A DNA stretch of 26,812 nt from Sherwoodlollariibacterium sp049275655 (GCA_049275655.1 JBASUY010000054.1:1-26812), one strand, 5' to 3'. Shown: positions 8,256 to 17,463, counted from the stretch's first letter. The notes: generated from the sequence alone by a model not told the origin. A program made the numbers and translations.

Positions 8256-8997
8256 AACCGAGGCAATCGTCTTAAGAAAAAAAGATTTCAGGGAGACCTC
8301 TTTAATAGTTGATTTTTATACCCGCAACTTTGGCAAGATAGGAGGGATTCTAAAAGGCATCCGCCTTGACCCTAAAAAGTTTGCCAGTGCCGTAGAACCG
8401 TCATCTTATAATGAGATAATATTCTATCATAAAAACTCTACCAGCCTTCATCTTGTAAGCGCCTGCGACTTAAAAGATAATTTTTTTAATATCAGAAATA
8501 ATATCAATAAGGCTGCGATAAGCGCTTTTATGATGGAGCTAATCTTAACCTTGATGCAGCCTGAAGATAAAAATGAGGCGGTCTTTGACCTTACCCTCAG
8601 CGCCTTAAAAGAACTTGAAAAGACCAACAATCCCGATAAGATAGCCGCTATCTTCAAAATTAAGATGCTCTCCTTATCAGGATTTAAACCCCACTTTGAC
8701 TCTTGCCTTTCTTGCTCAGATAGGATAACAGGCGTCTCTAAGTTTAGCTTAAAATTAGGGGGGCTTTTATGCCCTAAGTGTTATTTTAAGGACTTAAGTG
8801 CCCGCTCTATCTTCCGCGGGACAGTAGCCTCAATACTGCACATTGAGCGCAACGACTTTAAGGCAACCTTAAACCTTGGGCTTAACCCTCAGATAAAAAA
8901 AGAATTGGATTTAATTTTAAACGCTTTCTTAAACTTTCATTTAGAAAAAGAATTAAAGTCTCAAAAGGTTATTAATAAACTTGCAGTAGCTTTATAA
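8242..8997 (+). CDS. recO: DNA repair protein RecO
   Basis: Mediator of RecFOR recombinational repair that helps RecA load on SSB-coated single-stranded DNA. The 251-residue protein has an N-terminal OB-fold (KTEAIVLRKKDFRETSLIVDFYT, split here as KTEAIVLRKKDFRETS and LIVDFYT; then GKIGGILKGIR), a helical middle, and a zinc-finger-like CLSC (about 153-156) paired with LCPKC. The start overlaps ybeY and has AAAGGAAAT just upstream. In Firmicutes recO also lies between the ybeY group and glyS, so its place here is conserved even though era, dgkA and cdd are absent. Confidence 0.93.
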   Translation: MPINKTEAIVLRKKDFRETSLIVDFYTRNFGKIGGILKGIRLDPKKFASAVEPSSYNEIIFYHKNSTSLHLVSACDLKDNFFNIRNNINKAAISAFMMELILTLMQPEDKNEAVFDLTLSALKELEKTNNPDKIAAIFKIKMLSLSGFKPHFDSCLSCSDRITGVSKFSLKLGGLLCPKCYFKDLSARSIFRGTVASILHIERNDFKATLNLGLNPQIKKELDLILNAFLNFHLEKELKSQKVINKLAVAL

Positions 8998-9023
8998 AAA
9001 ATAGCTTTTTAAAGGAGGCTTAT

Positions 9024-9968
9024 ATGAAAATTGTAGTTGTCGGGCCCGGGGCAATAGGCACCCTCTTAACTGCTCTGCTCTCAAGGGCAATAAAAAGCTT
9101 AGATAAGGATGAGGTCTGGCTTCTTGATTACAAAAAGGAGCGCGCCAATGAATTATTAAAAAAAGGAATAACCATTGAAGGGGCTAATAAGTCTCTTTCG
9201 GTAAATGTTAAAGTAACCGCACAAATAGAGCAAATAGGCCCTGCGGATATTTTTATAATCTGCGTTAAGTCTTATAACACCAAACAAGTAATATCCGCAA
9301 TTAAGCCCGTGCTTAAAAACGGCGGCTCTGTATTGACCCTTCAAAACGGATTAGGCAACGCCGAGATAATCTCTGAGGCAGTCGGGGCAGAAAAGGTTAT
9401 AATGGGGGTTACTAACTTAGGCGCAACTCTTATTAAGCCTGAGGTTGTGCGCTTCTGCGGAAAAGGAGAGACTTTGATAGGAAGATTTGACGGAAAGATG
9501 ACCGCGCAGATGCGCTCAATACGCGACATCTTTAATAAAGCAGGCATAGAGACAAAAATCTCTAAAGATATAAAAAGTTTAATCTGGTCAAAGCTTATAA
9601 TTAATGCCGGGATAAACCCGCTTACGGCAATCTTACGCGTCAATAACGGCAGGCTTATAGAGCTTGAGGGAGCGCGCAGGATTATGCACAAGGCAATTAC
9701 TGAGGCAGTTAGGGTAGCAAAAAGAAAACGGATAAAACTTATATTTGACGACCCCTTGGCTAAAATAGAAGCCGTGGCTGAGGCAACCGCAGAAAACCTC
9801 TCTTCAATGCTTCAGGACATCTTGCATAAAAAACGCACAGAAATAGACTTTATAAATGGGGCAATTGTAAGGCAAGGACAAGAGTTAGGTATCCCGGTTT
9901 TAACTAACCAGCTCTTAATAGATTTAATTCACTCCATAGAAGAAGGCTACTCAAAGAGCCTTGCCTAA
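9024..9968 (+). CDS. panE: 2-dehydropantoate 2-reductase (ketopantoate reductase)
   Basis: NADPH-dependent reduction of ketopantoate to pantoate in pantothenate/CoA synthesis. The 314-residue protein has an N-terminal Rossmann fold with VVGPGAIGTLL (GxGxxG), then ADIFIICVKSYNT and GGSVLTLQNGLGNAE. The C-terminal helical domain includes LIWSKLIINAGINPLTAIL with the conserved Lys, and LQDILHKKRTEIDFINGAIV with the Glu-Ile-Asp-Asn/Gly substrate motif. It has a perfect AAAGGAGG ribosome binding site. panB lies 2.3 kb downstream in the same block, which supports the pantothenate role over other members of this reductase family. Confidence 0.9.
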   Translation: MKIVVVGPGAIGTLLTALLSRAIKSLDKDEVWLLDYKKERANELLKKGITIEGANKSLSVNVKVTAQIEQIGPADIFIICVKSYNTKQVISAIKPVLKNGGSVLTLQNGLGNAEIISEAVGAEKVIMGVTNLGATLIKPEVVRFCGKGETLIGRFDGKMTAQMRSIRDIFNKAGIETKISKDIKSLIWSKLIINAGINPLTAILRVNNGRLIELEGARRIMHKAITEAVRVAKRKRIKLIFDDPLAKIEAVAEATAENLSSMLQDILHKKRTEIDFINGAIVRQGQELGIPVLTNQLLIDLIHSIEEGYSKSLA

Positions 9969-9970
9969 TA

Positions 9971-10903
9971 ATGGTAAAAAGATACATAACCGCAACAACA
10001 TTAATATCTCTCTTAATTTTAGCAGGATACCTTTTCTCCCATAAGGCATTTAAAAAAAATATACTCTACCGGGAAAAAAGAATTTTACTTGGGACCTTTG
10101 TAGAGGTAATCTCCCCGGATAAAAAGGCGATAGAAATAAGTTTTGACGAAATTAAGCGCATAGAAGGCCTCTTAAGCAAATACAACCCTAAGAGCGATAT
10201 CTCTATTTTAAATAAAGAAGGCTTAATTTTGGCAAGCCCTGAGGCATTTTACATCATAGAAAAAGCCAAAGAGTTCTATTCTCTTTCAGAAGGGGCCTTT
10301 GATATCACTATCGGGCCCCTTGTGGATCTCTGGGGATTTACTAAAAAAGAATACCTTATCCCTTCGCAAAAAGAGATTGAAAAAACTCTTCCCCTTATAG
10401 GTTCGGATAAAATTATTTTGCGAAAGAAAGATAATATGATACAATTTAAGCTTCAGGGGATGAAGGTTGATTTAGGCGCAATTGCCAAAGGCTTTGCGCT
10501 TGACTGCGCCGTAAAGAGGTTAAAAGAAGAAAGAATAAAAGATGCCCTGATAAATGCCGGAGGGCAAGTATATTGCTTAGGCACTAAATTTAACAAGCCC
10601 TGGAGAGTGGCTATTAAAGGGATTCTTAAAAAAGAAGGATTCCTGTACTTACAAGACAGAGCAGTTTCTACCTCAGGAAATTACGAACAATTTTTTAAGT
10701 ACGGGGAAAAAGTTTACGGGCATATAATTGACCCAAAAACAGGATACCCAAAAATACCTGATTTTTTTTCGGTAACTGTTATTACTGATGACTCAATAAC
10801 CGCAGACTTCTTATCTACGGCAATATTCCTTTTAGGGGAAGAGAAGGGCCTTGCCTTAGCTAAAAAATTTAAAGACACAGAGGTAAAAATAATAAGAAGA
10901 TGA
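9971..10903 (+). CDS. apbE: FAD:protein FMN transferase (ApbE)
   Basis: Mg2+-dependent flavin transferase that attaches FMN to Thr/Ser of periplasmic or membrane redox proteins. The 310-residue protein has an N-terminal membrane segment (about 8-25) without a clear lipobox. Motifs are FEAL-type substrate region SEGAFDITIGPLVDLWGF, KVDLGAIAKGFALD, ALINAGGQVYCLG, AVSTSGNYEQFF, GHIIDPKTGYP and the metal-binding segment DDSITADFLSTAIFLLG. The start is 2 bp after panE and the end overlaps mgtE by 4 bp. Its position beside a Mg2+ transporter is suggestive because the enzyme needs Mg2+. No obvious flavinylation target is encoded in the window. Confidence 0.92.
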   Translation: MVKRYITATTLISLLILAGYLFSHKAFKKNILYREKRILLGTFVEVISPDKKAIEISFDEIKRIEGLLSKYNPKSDISILNKEGLILASPEAFYIIEKAKEFYSLSEGAFDITIGPLVDLWGFTKKEYLIPSQKEIEKTLPLIGSDKIILRKKDNMIQFKLQGMKVDLGAIAKGFALDCAVKRLKEERIKDALINAGGQVYCLGTKFNKPWRVAIKGILKKEGFLYLQDRAVSTSGNYEQFFKYGEKVYGHIIDPKTGYPKIPDFFSVTVITDDSITADFLSTAIFLLGEEKGLALAKKFKDTEVKIIRR

Positions 10904-12300
10904 AGAATAGTTTAAAGAAAAATATGGATGTCTTTGCCTTGTTTCTTCCTGAAACAAGGGAGTTTATAAGGAAACGGGACTTTAACAGCCTTAAAAACTC
11001 CTTAAAGAATATGAACTCCATGGATATCGCCGAAGGATGGAGGCATCTTGAGCCAACAGAAAAGATAATTATCTTCAGGCTCCTGGGAACAAAAAAAGCT
11101 GTTGAGGTCTTTGAGAATTTACCCTTCCCCGAACAACGCTACATACTAAACAACCTTGCAAATACGGAAATCTCCCAAATTTTAGAAGAGATGGCTCCGG
11201 ATGAGAGGGCTGACCTCTTTAAAGAGTTTCCGAAAAAAGTTTCGCGTAAGTTTCTTCTCTTAGCAAGCAAGGATACTGCGCAAGAGACCTCCGAGCTTAT
11301 GCACTACCCTGAAGGAACCGCAGGCAGTCTTATGACTACGGAGTTTGTCGCTTTAAAAAAAGAGATGAGCGCAAAACATGCAATACTCTATATACAAGAA
11401 AACCTACGGACTAATTACCGGGAAAATATCTACTCACTTTTCATAGTTGACGATGCAAAAAAACTAATCGGCGTTATATCCTTGCAGGATATACTAAAGA
11501 CCCCTCCGGATATGCTCATACGCGATGTCATGAGTAGCGCTAATGTAATAAAGATTGACGCTGAGGCAGATGCGGCAGAGCTCGGGAATATCTTTAAAAA
11601 ATACGACCTCTTTGACGCCCCTATCGTAGATAAGGAAGGCCGCCTCATAGGGATAATCACCGTTGACGATATAGTTGAGACGATAGAAAAAGAAGCGACC
11701 AAAGATATATACGAAATAGGTAAGATGGATGCTAAAGGAGGAGAAATTATAAGCTACTCCCGGGCAACCCCTCTAGAGCTTGTACGCAGGCGAGCCGGCT
11801 GGCTGGTCTTACTTTTAATATTTGATTTTTTAACCGGGACTGTCTTAAAGTTCTTTGAACAGTCCTTAAGTACGGTCGTCTCCTTGGCCTTCTTTATCCC
11901 CATGCTCCTTGACACAGGAGGAAACGCCGGAGCACAGACATCTATTACGATAATTAGAGGGCTTGCCACAGGAGATGTAAAGCCTAAAAATATCTGGAAA
12001 GTTGTTCGAGTAGAACTTTCTGCTGCGTTACTTATGGGGCTTGTGGTAGGATTAGTTGCCTTTGGCAGGGCGTTTCTTTTACAAAAAGATATTATGCTCT
12101 CTGTAGTAGTAGGCTTAACCATGGTCCTAATCGCCCTTCTTGCTATAGGGACAGGAATCTCGCTTCCTTTAATCTCAAAAAGAGTAGGGCTTGATCCTGC
12201 GGTATTAGCAGGGCCGATTACAACAAGCATAGTGGACGTAATAGGGCTTATTATATACTTTAAGATTGCGCAGTTTTTCATACCTGCCTTAAGGCTTTAA
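10900..12300 (+). CDS. mgtE: Magnesium transporter MgtE
   Basis: Mg2+-gated magnesium channel of the inner membrane. The 466-residue protein has the normal order: an N-terminal helical MgtE_N domain (about 20-130; MAPDERADLFKEFPKK), paired CBS domains (about 135-265; YSLFIVDDAKKLIGVISLQD and DAPIVDKEGRLIGIITVDD), a linking helix, then about five membrane helices (about 300-462). The pore motif TGGNAGAQTSITIIRGLA and a final DVIGLIIYF helix are present. The ATG overlaps the apbE stop (ATGA). Family knowledge indicates that Mg2+ binding between the N and CBS domains closes the channel. No Mg2+ riboswitch is visible, as expected for an internal operon gene. Confidence 0.96.
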   Translation: MKNSLKKNMDVFALFLPETREFIRKRDFNSLKNSLKNMNSMDIAEGWRHLEPTEKIIIFRLLGTKKAVEVFENLPFPEQRYILNNLANTEISQILEEMAPDERADLFKEFPKKVSRKFLLLASKDTAQETSELMHYPEGTAGSLMTTEFVALKKEMSAKHAILYIQENLRTNYRENIYSLFIVDDAKKLIGVISLQDILKTPPDMLIRDVMSSANVIKIDAEADAAELGNIFKKYDLFDAPIVDKEGRLIGIITVDDIVETIEKEATKDIYEIGKMDAKGGEIISYSRATPLELVRRRAGWLVLLLIFDFLTGTVLKFFEQSLSTVVSLAFFIPMLLDTGGNAGAQTSITIIRGLATGDVKPKNIWKVVRVELSAALLMGLVVGLVAFGRAFLLQKDIMLSVVVGLTMVLIALLAIGTGISLPLISKRVGLDPAVLAGPITTSIVDVIGLIIYFKIAQFFIPALRL

Positions 12301-12311
12301 AAAACAAAAAA

Positions 12312-13148
12312 ATGAAACTATCAGTAAAAGATATAAAAGAATTAAAAAATAAACGTAAGATTACTATGCTTACTGCCTATGATTATCCTACAGCCTCTTT
12401 ATTAGATAAAGCAGGAATAGATATAATCCTCGTCGGGGATTCTCTGGCTAATGTCGTCTTAGGGTTAGATTCAACTACTTCAATAGGCATGCCTGAGATG
12501 CTCCACCACTCAAAGGCAGTTACCCGTGCAGTAAAAAATAGCCTGGTTTTAGGGGATATGCCTTATGCTTCTTACCAATTAAACACTGATGAAGCGCTCT
12601 TAAACGCAAGAAGGTTTATTGAAGAAGCATCTTGCTCAGGAGTAAAATTAGAGTGGTTTGACAACTGCCCCAAGGCAACTAAAAAAATTACTGCGCAAGG
12701 CATACCGGTTATGGGGCATATAGGATTAACCCCACAAACAGCTGATAAAACCGGCGGCTTTAAGGTCCGGGGCAAAGAAGCTACTTCAGCCAAAATCTTA
12801 ATAGACCAAGCGCTTGCCCTTGAAGATAGTGGGTGCTTTGCTATTGTCTTAGAATGCGTACCGGATAAACTCTCTGAGATAATTACAAAAAAACTAAAAA
12901 TCCCTACAATAGGAATTGGCGCAGGGCTTCATTGCGACGGGCAGGTATTAGTGATCAATGATATGCTCGGGTTATTTGAAAGATACACGCCTAAGTTTGT
13001 TAAAAGGTATGCTAGCCTCTCCGATATAATCTTAAAGGCGGTTAAAGAATATAAGGAAGATATCTTAAAAGAACGCTTTCCGCAAAAAGAGCACTCCTTT
13101 CTTATAAAAGAAGAGGAGTTAAAAAAAATATACGAAGAAGAAGGTTGA
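12312..13148 (+). CDS. panB: 3-methyl-2-oxobutanoate hydroxymethyltransferase
   Basis: First step of the pantothenate pathway: transfers a one-carbon unit from methylene-THF to ketoisovalerate to make ketopantoate. At 278 residues it has normal length. Conserved sites are TAYDYPTASLLDKAGIDI, VGDSL with metal ligand Asp43, GDMPY with Asp82, KLE with Glu114, MGHIGLTPQ, and the catalytic region AIVLECVPD. KLEGG of most enzymes reads KLEWF here. The end GIGAGLHCDGQVLVINDMLG is typical. It has an A-rich leader without a Shine-Dalgarno sequence, 11 bp after mgtE, and works directly before PanE; panC and panD are not in the window. Confidence 0.95.
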   Translation: MKLSVKDIKELKNKRKITMLTAYDYPTASLLDKAGIDIILVGDSLANVVLGLDSTTSIGMPEMLHHSKAVTRAVKNSLVLGDMPYASYQLNTDEALLNARRFIEEASCSGVKLEWFDNCPKATKKITAQGIPVMGHIGLTPQTADKTGGFKVRGKEATSAKILIDQALALEDSGCFAIVLECVPDKLSEIITKKLKIPTIGIGAGLHCDGQVLVINDMLGLFERYTPKFVKRYASLSDIILKAVKEYKEDILKERFPQKEHSFLIKEEELKKIYEEEG

Positions 13149-13154
13149 ATTATC

Positions 13155-13183
13155 TTGACTTTTTATCCTCTTTGGGTTAATAA
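13155..13183 (+). promoter_or_regulatory. Predicted sigma-70 promoter of glyS
   Basis: TTGACT (13155-13160), a 17-bp spacer and TAATAA (13178-13183). Transcription would start near 13190, only a few bases before the ATG at 13193, so the glyS mRNA may be leaderless or have a very short leader. Confidence 0.6.
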
Positions 13184-13192
13184 TAAAAGACT

Positions 13193-14500
13193 ATGCCTGC
13201 AACAACAATGGATAAGATAGTTTCACTCTGCAAACGCCGCGGATTTATATTCCAATCTTCGGATATTTATGGGGGCTTAAGCAATACTTGGGATTATGGG
13301 CCGTATGGGGCAGAGTTAAAGAGAAACCTTAAAAACGCATGGTGGAGCGCTAACGTCCATAACCGTGATGATATGTATGGGATGGATGCGGCTATCCTTA
13401 TGCATCCAAAAGTATGGGAAGCCTCCGGCCATGTAAAAAACTTCTATGACTTAAAGAGCGACTGTTTATCCTGTCGTAAGCGTTTTAAAACCGAAGACTT
13501 GCAAGGCAAGAGCAAATGCCCTGAGTGCCAGGGAGAACTTACTGAAAGTAGGCCTTTTAATTTAATGTTTAAGACTCACCAAGGACCCTTAGAAGACGCT
13601 GAAAACTTAATATACCTAAGGCCTGAAACAGCGCAAGGGATGTTTGTCAACTTTGCCAATATCCTTGACTCGCGCCACCCAAAACTTCCCTTTGGCTTAG
13701 CTCAGATAGGAAAGTCTTTTAGAAATGAAATTACCCCGGGAAACTTTACTTTCCGCACGCGCGAGTTTGAGCAGATGGAGATTGAATACTTTGTAAACCC
13801 TAAAGATGCGGACAAATATTATCAGGAGTGGGTTAACTTAAGAAAAGAATGGTACATCAGTTTAGGGATGACAAAAGAAAATTTACGCCTAAGGCCACAT
13901 AAAAAAGAAGAGCTTGCCCACTACGCCTTAGCCTGCACAGATATAGAGTATAATTTTCCTTTTGGCTGGTCAGAGTTAGAGGGAATAGCCAATAGAAGCG
14001 ATTTTGACCTAAAGCAACACTCAGAATACAGTAAGAAAGATTTAAGGTATTTTGACGACGCAACAAAAGAAAGGTTCTATCCTTTTATCATTGAGCCTTC
14101 AGGAGGCATTGACCGGGCAATCTTGGCATTTTTAGTGGACGCCTATACAGAAGAAAAGGTAAAAGATGAAACAAGGGTAGTCTTAAAATTAAGCAAAAAA
14201 CTAGCTCCAGTAAAGGTAGCAGTCTTTCCTCTTTTAAGGAATAGGCAAGAGATAGTAACTTTAGCTAAAAATATCGCCTCTGACTTAAAAAAAGTTACCG
14301 TAGCCGTATATGATGACACAGGGGCGATAGGAAAACTCTACCGCAGGCAGGATGAAGTAGGAACGCTTTATTGTATTACGGTGGATGTCCAATCACTTGA
14401 AGACAATCAAGTAACAGTTCGCAATCGCGATACTATGCAACAAGAGCGGATAGGTATTGATAGGTTAAAAGAGTATATTATTAATAAGTTGCAGAGTTAG
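13193..14500 (+). CDS. glyS: Glycyl-tRNA synthetase, alpha2 (GlyQS) type
   Basis: Class II synthetase charging tRNA-Gly, single-chain dimeric type rather than the bacterial GlyQ/GlyS tetramer. The 435-residue protein starts with MDKIVSLCKRRGFIFQSSD and the glycine-specific SNTWDYGPYGAELK. A zinc-binding-like insertion (CLSCRKRF to KCPECQGEL) is followed by RPFNLMFKT, LRPETAQGMFVNF, motif 2 KSFRNEITPGNFTFRTREFEQ (quoted here without the last residues: KSFRNEITPGNF), motif 3 PSGGIDRAILAFL and the anticodon-binding domain (about 335-435). ATG 13208 would also give a sound start. Neither start has a Shine-Dalgarno sequence. The last codons run into the octamer array at 14500. Confidence 0.96.
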   Translation: MPATTMDKIVSLCKRRGFIFQSSDIYGGLSNTWDYGPYGAELKRNLKNAWWSANVHNRDDMYGMDAAILMHPKVWEASGHVKNFYDLKSDCLSCRKRFKTEDLQGKSKCPECQGELTESRPFNLMFKTHQGPLEDAENLIYLRPETAQGMFVNFANILDSRHPKLPFGLAQIGKSFRNEITPGNFTFRTREFEQMEIEYFVNPKDADKYYQEWVNLRKEWYISLGMTKENLRLRPHKKEELAHYALACTDIEYNFPFGWSELEGIANRSDFDLKQHSEYSKKDLRYFDDATKERFYPFIIEPSGGIDRAILAFLVDAYTEEKVKDETRVVLKLSKKLAPVKVAVFPLLRNRQEIVTLAKNIASDLKKVTVAVYDDTGAIGKLYRRQDEVGTLYCITVDVQSLEDNQVTVRNRDTMQQERIGIDRLKEYIINKLQS

Positions 14501-14531
14501 TTTACCGGTTAGCCAGTTAGTCGGTTATTCT
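14500..14531 (-). repeat. Octamer array B', four units, inverted orientation
   Basis: Four 8-bp units, GTTTACCG, GTTAGCCA, GTTAGTCG and GTTATTCT, begin at the last base of the glyS stop codon. Read on the minus strand they become units of the NRRNTAAC type seen at 17336-17459. An earlier related unit (GTTGCAGA) lies inside the end of glyS at 14488-14495. Confidence 0.7.
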
Positions 14532-14597
14532 GTTGAGTAATCTTAAAAAGAGGCAGCAGGGAAAACTAAAAACTAAAAAAGGAGGGTTTCAAAGAAT

Positions 14598-17333
14598 ATG
14601 GCAAAGAAATATGTTTACAGCTTTGGCGGAGGAAGGGCAGACGGAAATGAGAGCATGAAGAACCTCTTAGGAGGAAAGGGTGCTAACTTAGCAGAGATGG
14701 CAGGGCATAAGAATTTAAAACTCCCTGTTCCCCCGGGATTTACCATAACTACGGATGTCTGCACCTACTATTACGCGAATAAACGTTCTTACCCAAAAGA
14801 ACTTAAAGAGCAGGTAAATAAAGCTCTTATTACAATAGAAAAAATAATGGATAAGAAGTTTGGCGATGTGAATAATCCTTTATTAGTATCTGTCCGCTCC
14901 GGAGCGCGCCGCTCAATGCCCGGAATGATGGAGACTGTGTTAAATATCGGGTTAACTGAAAAAACTATTCCCGGGCTTATAAAACAGGCAGGTGGTAATG
15001 AGCGTTTTGTTTATGACGCATACAGAAGATTGATTATGATGTATTCTGATGTGGTTATGGAGAAAGCCGCCGGTATTGAGCCAAAAGAGGATATGGGTAT
15101 CCGTAAACAACTTGAGCGGATTATGGATGAGGTAAAACGTAGAAGAGGGGTTAAGGCAGATACTGACCTAAATGCTAATGACCTAAAAGAGATATGCAGT
15201 AGCTTTAAGTCTAAAATCAAAGAAGTCTTAGGCAAGGAGTTTCCGGATAACCCCATACAGCAATTATGGGGCGGGATAGGAGCAGTCTTTGCCTCCTGGA
15301 ACGGAAAACGCGCAATAAGTTACCGCCGGATTGAGAATATACCTGATGAGTGGGGAACAGCAGTAAATGTCCAGGTAATGGTCTTTGGAAATATGGGTAG
15401 CGACTCGGCAACCGGAGTTGCCTTTACCAGAAACCCCGGCAATGGGGACAGCCACTTTTACGGGGAATACCTTATGACTGCCCAAGGAGAAGATGTTGTC
15501 GCAGGTATCAGAACCCCTGCGCCAATCAACTCCTTTTCGCAATCTGCGCATAATAAGGATTTAGTAACCCTTGAAAAGGGGATGCCTAAGATATATCAAG
15601 AGTTATTTGCAATACAAAAGCGCTTAGAAAAGCACTACCGCGATATGCAGGATATAGAGTTTACCATTGAAAGGGGTAAGCTCTATATGCTTCAATGCCG
15701 TGTAGGAAAACGCAATGGTCCGGCTGCGGTAAAGATGGCTGTGGATATGGTTAAAGAAAAATTAATCAAAAAAGAAGAAGCAGTAATGCGCGTTACCCCT
15801 GCGCAATTAGATGAGCTTTTGCATCCTATAATTGACCCAAAAGCAGAAGTCCCCACTAAGCAGATAGCAAAAGGGCTTCCTGCAGGTCCGGGTGGCGCAA
15901 CAGGGCAGATTGTCTTTACAGCCGCTGATGCCGTGGCTTGGGCAAAAGAAGGAAAGAAGGTTATCCTTGTGCGCGAAGAGACAAACCCTGAAGATGTCGA
16001 GGGTATGCGCTCAGCCCAGGCAATACTTACTGCCCGTGGAGGGATGACCTCGCATGCGGCATTAGTTGCAAGAGGTTGGGGTAAGTGCTGTATTGTAGGT
16101 TGTAGCGCCCTGCACATTGACCTATCAAAAAGAGAGCTTACTGTCGGTGAAAAAAACTTAAAAGAGGGTGACTGGATATCCTTAAACGGGACTAAAGGCA
16201 TTGTCTATGAAGGAAAATTACCGATGATAGATGCAAATCAAGAGAACGAACTTTTGATGAGCTTCCTTAAACTTTGCAATAACTTCCGTAAATTAGGAAT
16301 ACGCACTAATGCCGATACCCCGGAAGATGCCTCTATAGCAAAGCAATTTGGTGCAGAGGGTATAGGGCTATTTAGGACTGAGCATATGTTTTACGGTAAA
16401 GGAGCAGATGAACCCTTGTTTCATCTGCGCAAGATGATTGTCTCTAACACTAAAGAAGAGAGGGATGAGGCATTAGAAGAGCTATTCCCCTTTGTAAAAA
16501 AAGATATAAAAGGCACGCTTGCGGCTATGGACGGGTTTCCTGTGGTTATCCGCTTACTTGACCCGCCCTTACATGAGTTTGTTCCACGTGAAGAGGCAAA
16601 GCTAAGAGAGTTAGCTAAAGAGTTAAATATTTCAATGGAAGAACTCTCTGAGCGCGCTAAGGCTTTACACGAATCAAACCCGATGATGGGCCACCGCGGA
16701 GTGCGCCTCGGAGTAACTTATCCTGAGGTAAGCGCAATGCAGATGCGCGCTATACTTGAAGCAGCTGCAGAGCTTATAAAAGAAGGGAAAAAGCCCTATC
16801 CTGAGATTATGGTTCCGGTTATCTGCGATGTCAAAGAGTTAGATGACCAGTATGAGATATACAAAAAGGTATATGCTGAAACATTAAAAAAATACAACCT
16901 AAAGAAGATAAAAGCGCTCTATGGGACGATGATTGAGATTCCCCGGGCTGCCTTAGTCGCAGAAAAGATAGCCAAGACAGCGCAATTCTTCTCTTTTGGC
17001 ACAAATGATATGACTCAGATGGGATTTGGTTTCTCCCGCGATGATATGGGAGGATTCTTGCCGGATTATATAAACAAAGGAATACTACCAGAGGACCCAT
17101 TCCAGACCATTGACCAGGAAGGAATCGGAGAGTTAATCAAGATTGGCATTCAACGCGGAAGAAAAGGGCAAAAAGGCCTTGAGGTAGGAATCTGCGGCGA
17201 GCATGGCGGAGAGCCAAGGTCAGTTGAGTTCTGCCATAATGTAGGCATGGATTATGTCAGCTGTTCGCCATTTAGGGTTCCGATTGCTAACTTAGCCGCT
17301 GCCCAGGCAGTCCTGAAACAAAAGAAAAAATAA
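14598..17333 (+). CDS. ppdK: Pyruvate, phosphate dikinase
   Basis: Interconverts pyruvate + ATP + phosphate and phosphoenolpyruvate + AMP + pyrophosphate, giving reversible PPi-linked glycolysis. The 911-residue protein has an N-terminal ATP-grasp nucleotide-binding domain (about 1-350; GGKGANLAEMAG, VSVRSGARRSMPGMMET), a swivelling phosphohistidine domain with GGMTSHAALVARGWGK (catalytic His486), and a C-terminal TIM barrel with GTMIEIPRAALVAEKIA, SFGTNDMTQMGFGFSRDD and GICGEHGGEP (catalytic Cys866). AAAGGAGGG lies about 10 bp before the ATG. Octamer arrays in opposite orientation lie on each side. In Clostridia ppdK stands with a regulator (PDRP) between glyS and rpoD; no PDRP gene is present here. 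Confidence 0.97.
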   Translation: MAKKYVYSFGGGRADGNESMKNLLGGKGANLAEMAGHKNLKLPVPPGFTITTDVCTYYYANKRSYPKELKEQVNKALITIEKIMDKKFGDVNNPLLVSVRSGARRSMPGMMETVLNIGLTEKTIPGLIKQAGGNERFVYDAYRRLIMMYSDVVMEKAAGIEPKEDMGIRKQLERIMDEVKRRRGVKADTDLNANDLKEICSSFKSKIKEVLGKEFPDNPIQQLWGGIGAVFASWNGKRAISYRRIENIPDEWGTAVNVQVMVFGNMGSDSATGVAFTRNPGNGDSHFYGEYLMTAQGEDVVAGIRTPAPINSFSQSAHNKDLVTLEKGMPKIYQELFAIQKRLEKHYRDMQDIEFTIERGKLYMLQCRVGKRNGPAAVKMAVDMVKEKLIKKEEAVMRVTPAQLDELLHPIIDPKAEVPTKQIAKGLPAGPGGATGQIVFTAADAVAWAKEGKKVILVREETNPEDVEGMRSAQAILTARGGMTSHAALVARGWGKCCIVGCSALHIDLSKRELTVGEKNLKEGDWISLNGTKGIVYEGKLPMIDANQENELLMSFLKLCNNFRKLGIRTNADTPEDASIAKQFGAEGIGLFRTEHMFYGKGADEPLFHLRKMIVSNTKEERDEALEELFPFVKKDIKGTLAAMDGFPVVIRLLDPPLHEFVPREEAKLRELAKELNISMEELSERAKALHESNPMMGHRGVRLGVTYPEVSAMQMRAILEAAAELIKEGKKPYPEIMVPVICDVKELDDQYEIYKKVYAETLKKYNLKKIKALYGTMIEIPRAALVAEKIAKTAQFFSFGTNDMTQMGFGFSRDDMGGFLPDYINKGILPEDPFQTIDQEGIGELIKIGIQRGRKGQKGLEVGICGEHGGEPRSVEFCHNVGMDYVSCSPFRVPIANLAAAQAVLKQKKK

Positions 17334-17335
17334 AC

Positions 17336-17459
17336 CGGCAAACAGGATAACTAACAATCGTATAACCGAATAACAGACTAACGGGCAACTGAATAACAGG
17401 CTAACAAACAACAGGCAACAGGATAACAGACAAACAGGATAACAGACAAACAGGATAAC
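17336..17459 (+). repeat. Degenerate octamer array B, about 15 units
   Basis: The whole ppdK-to-sigma gap is filled by 7-8 bp units ending in AAC, for example AGGATAAC, CGAATAAC, AGACTAAC, GGGCAAC, TGAATAAC, AGGCTAAC and AGACAAAC. The last five units form a perfect 16-bp period (AGGATAAC+AGACAAAC). It starts 3 bp after the ppdK stop and ends 4 bp before the sigma factor GTG. There is no spacer/repeat alternation as in CRISPR. Confidence 0.85.
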
Positions 17460-17463
17460 CAAA

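Noticed and set aside
11754..12281. Minus-strand 175-codon frame
   Set aside because: Lies fully antisense to the conserved mgtE membrane domain, with no ribosome binding site and no recognisable domain.
15692..16201. Minus-strand 169-codon frame
   Set aside because: Antisense to the phosphohistidine domain of ppdK; a shadow of codon bias.
17336..17459. CRISPR array
   Set aside because: Units are 7-8 bp with no unique spacers and no cas genes nearby; it is a degenerate tandem repeat.
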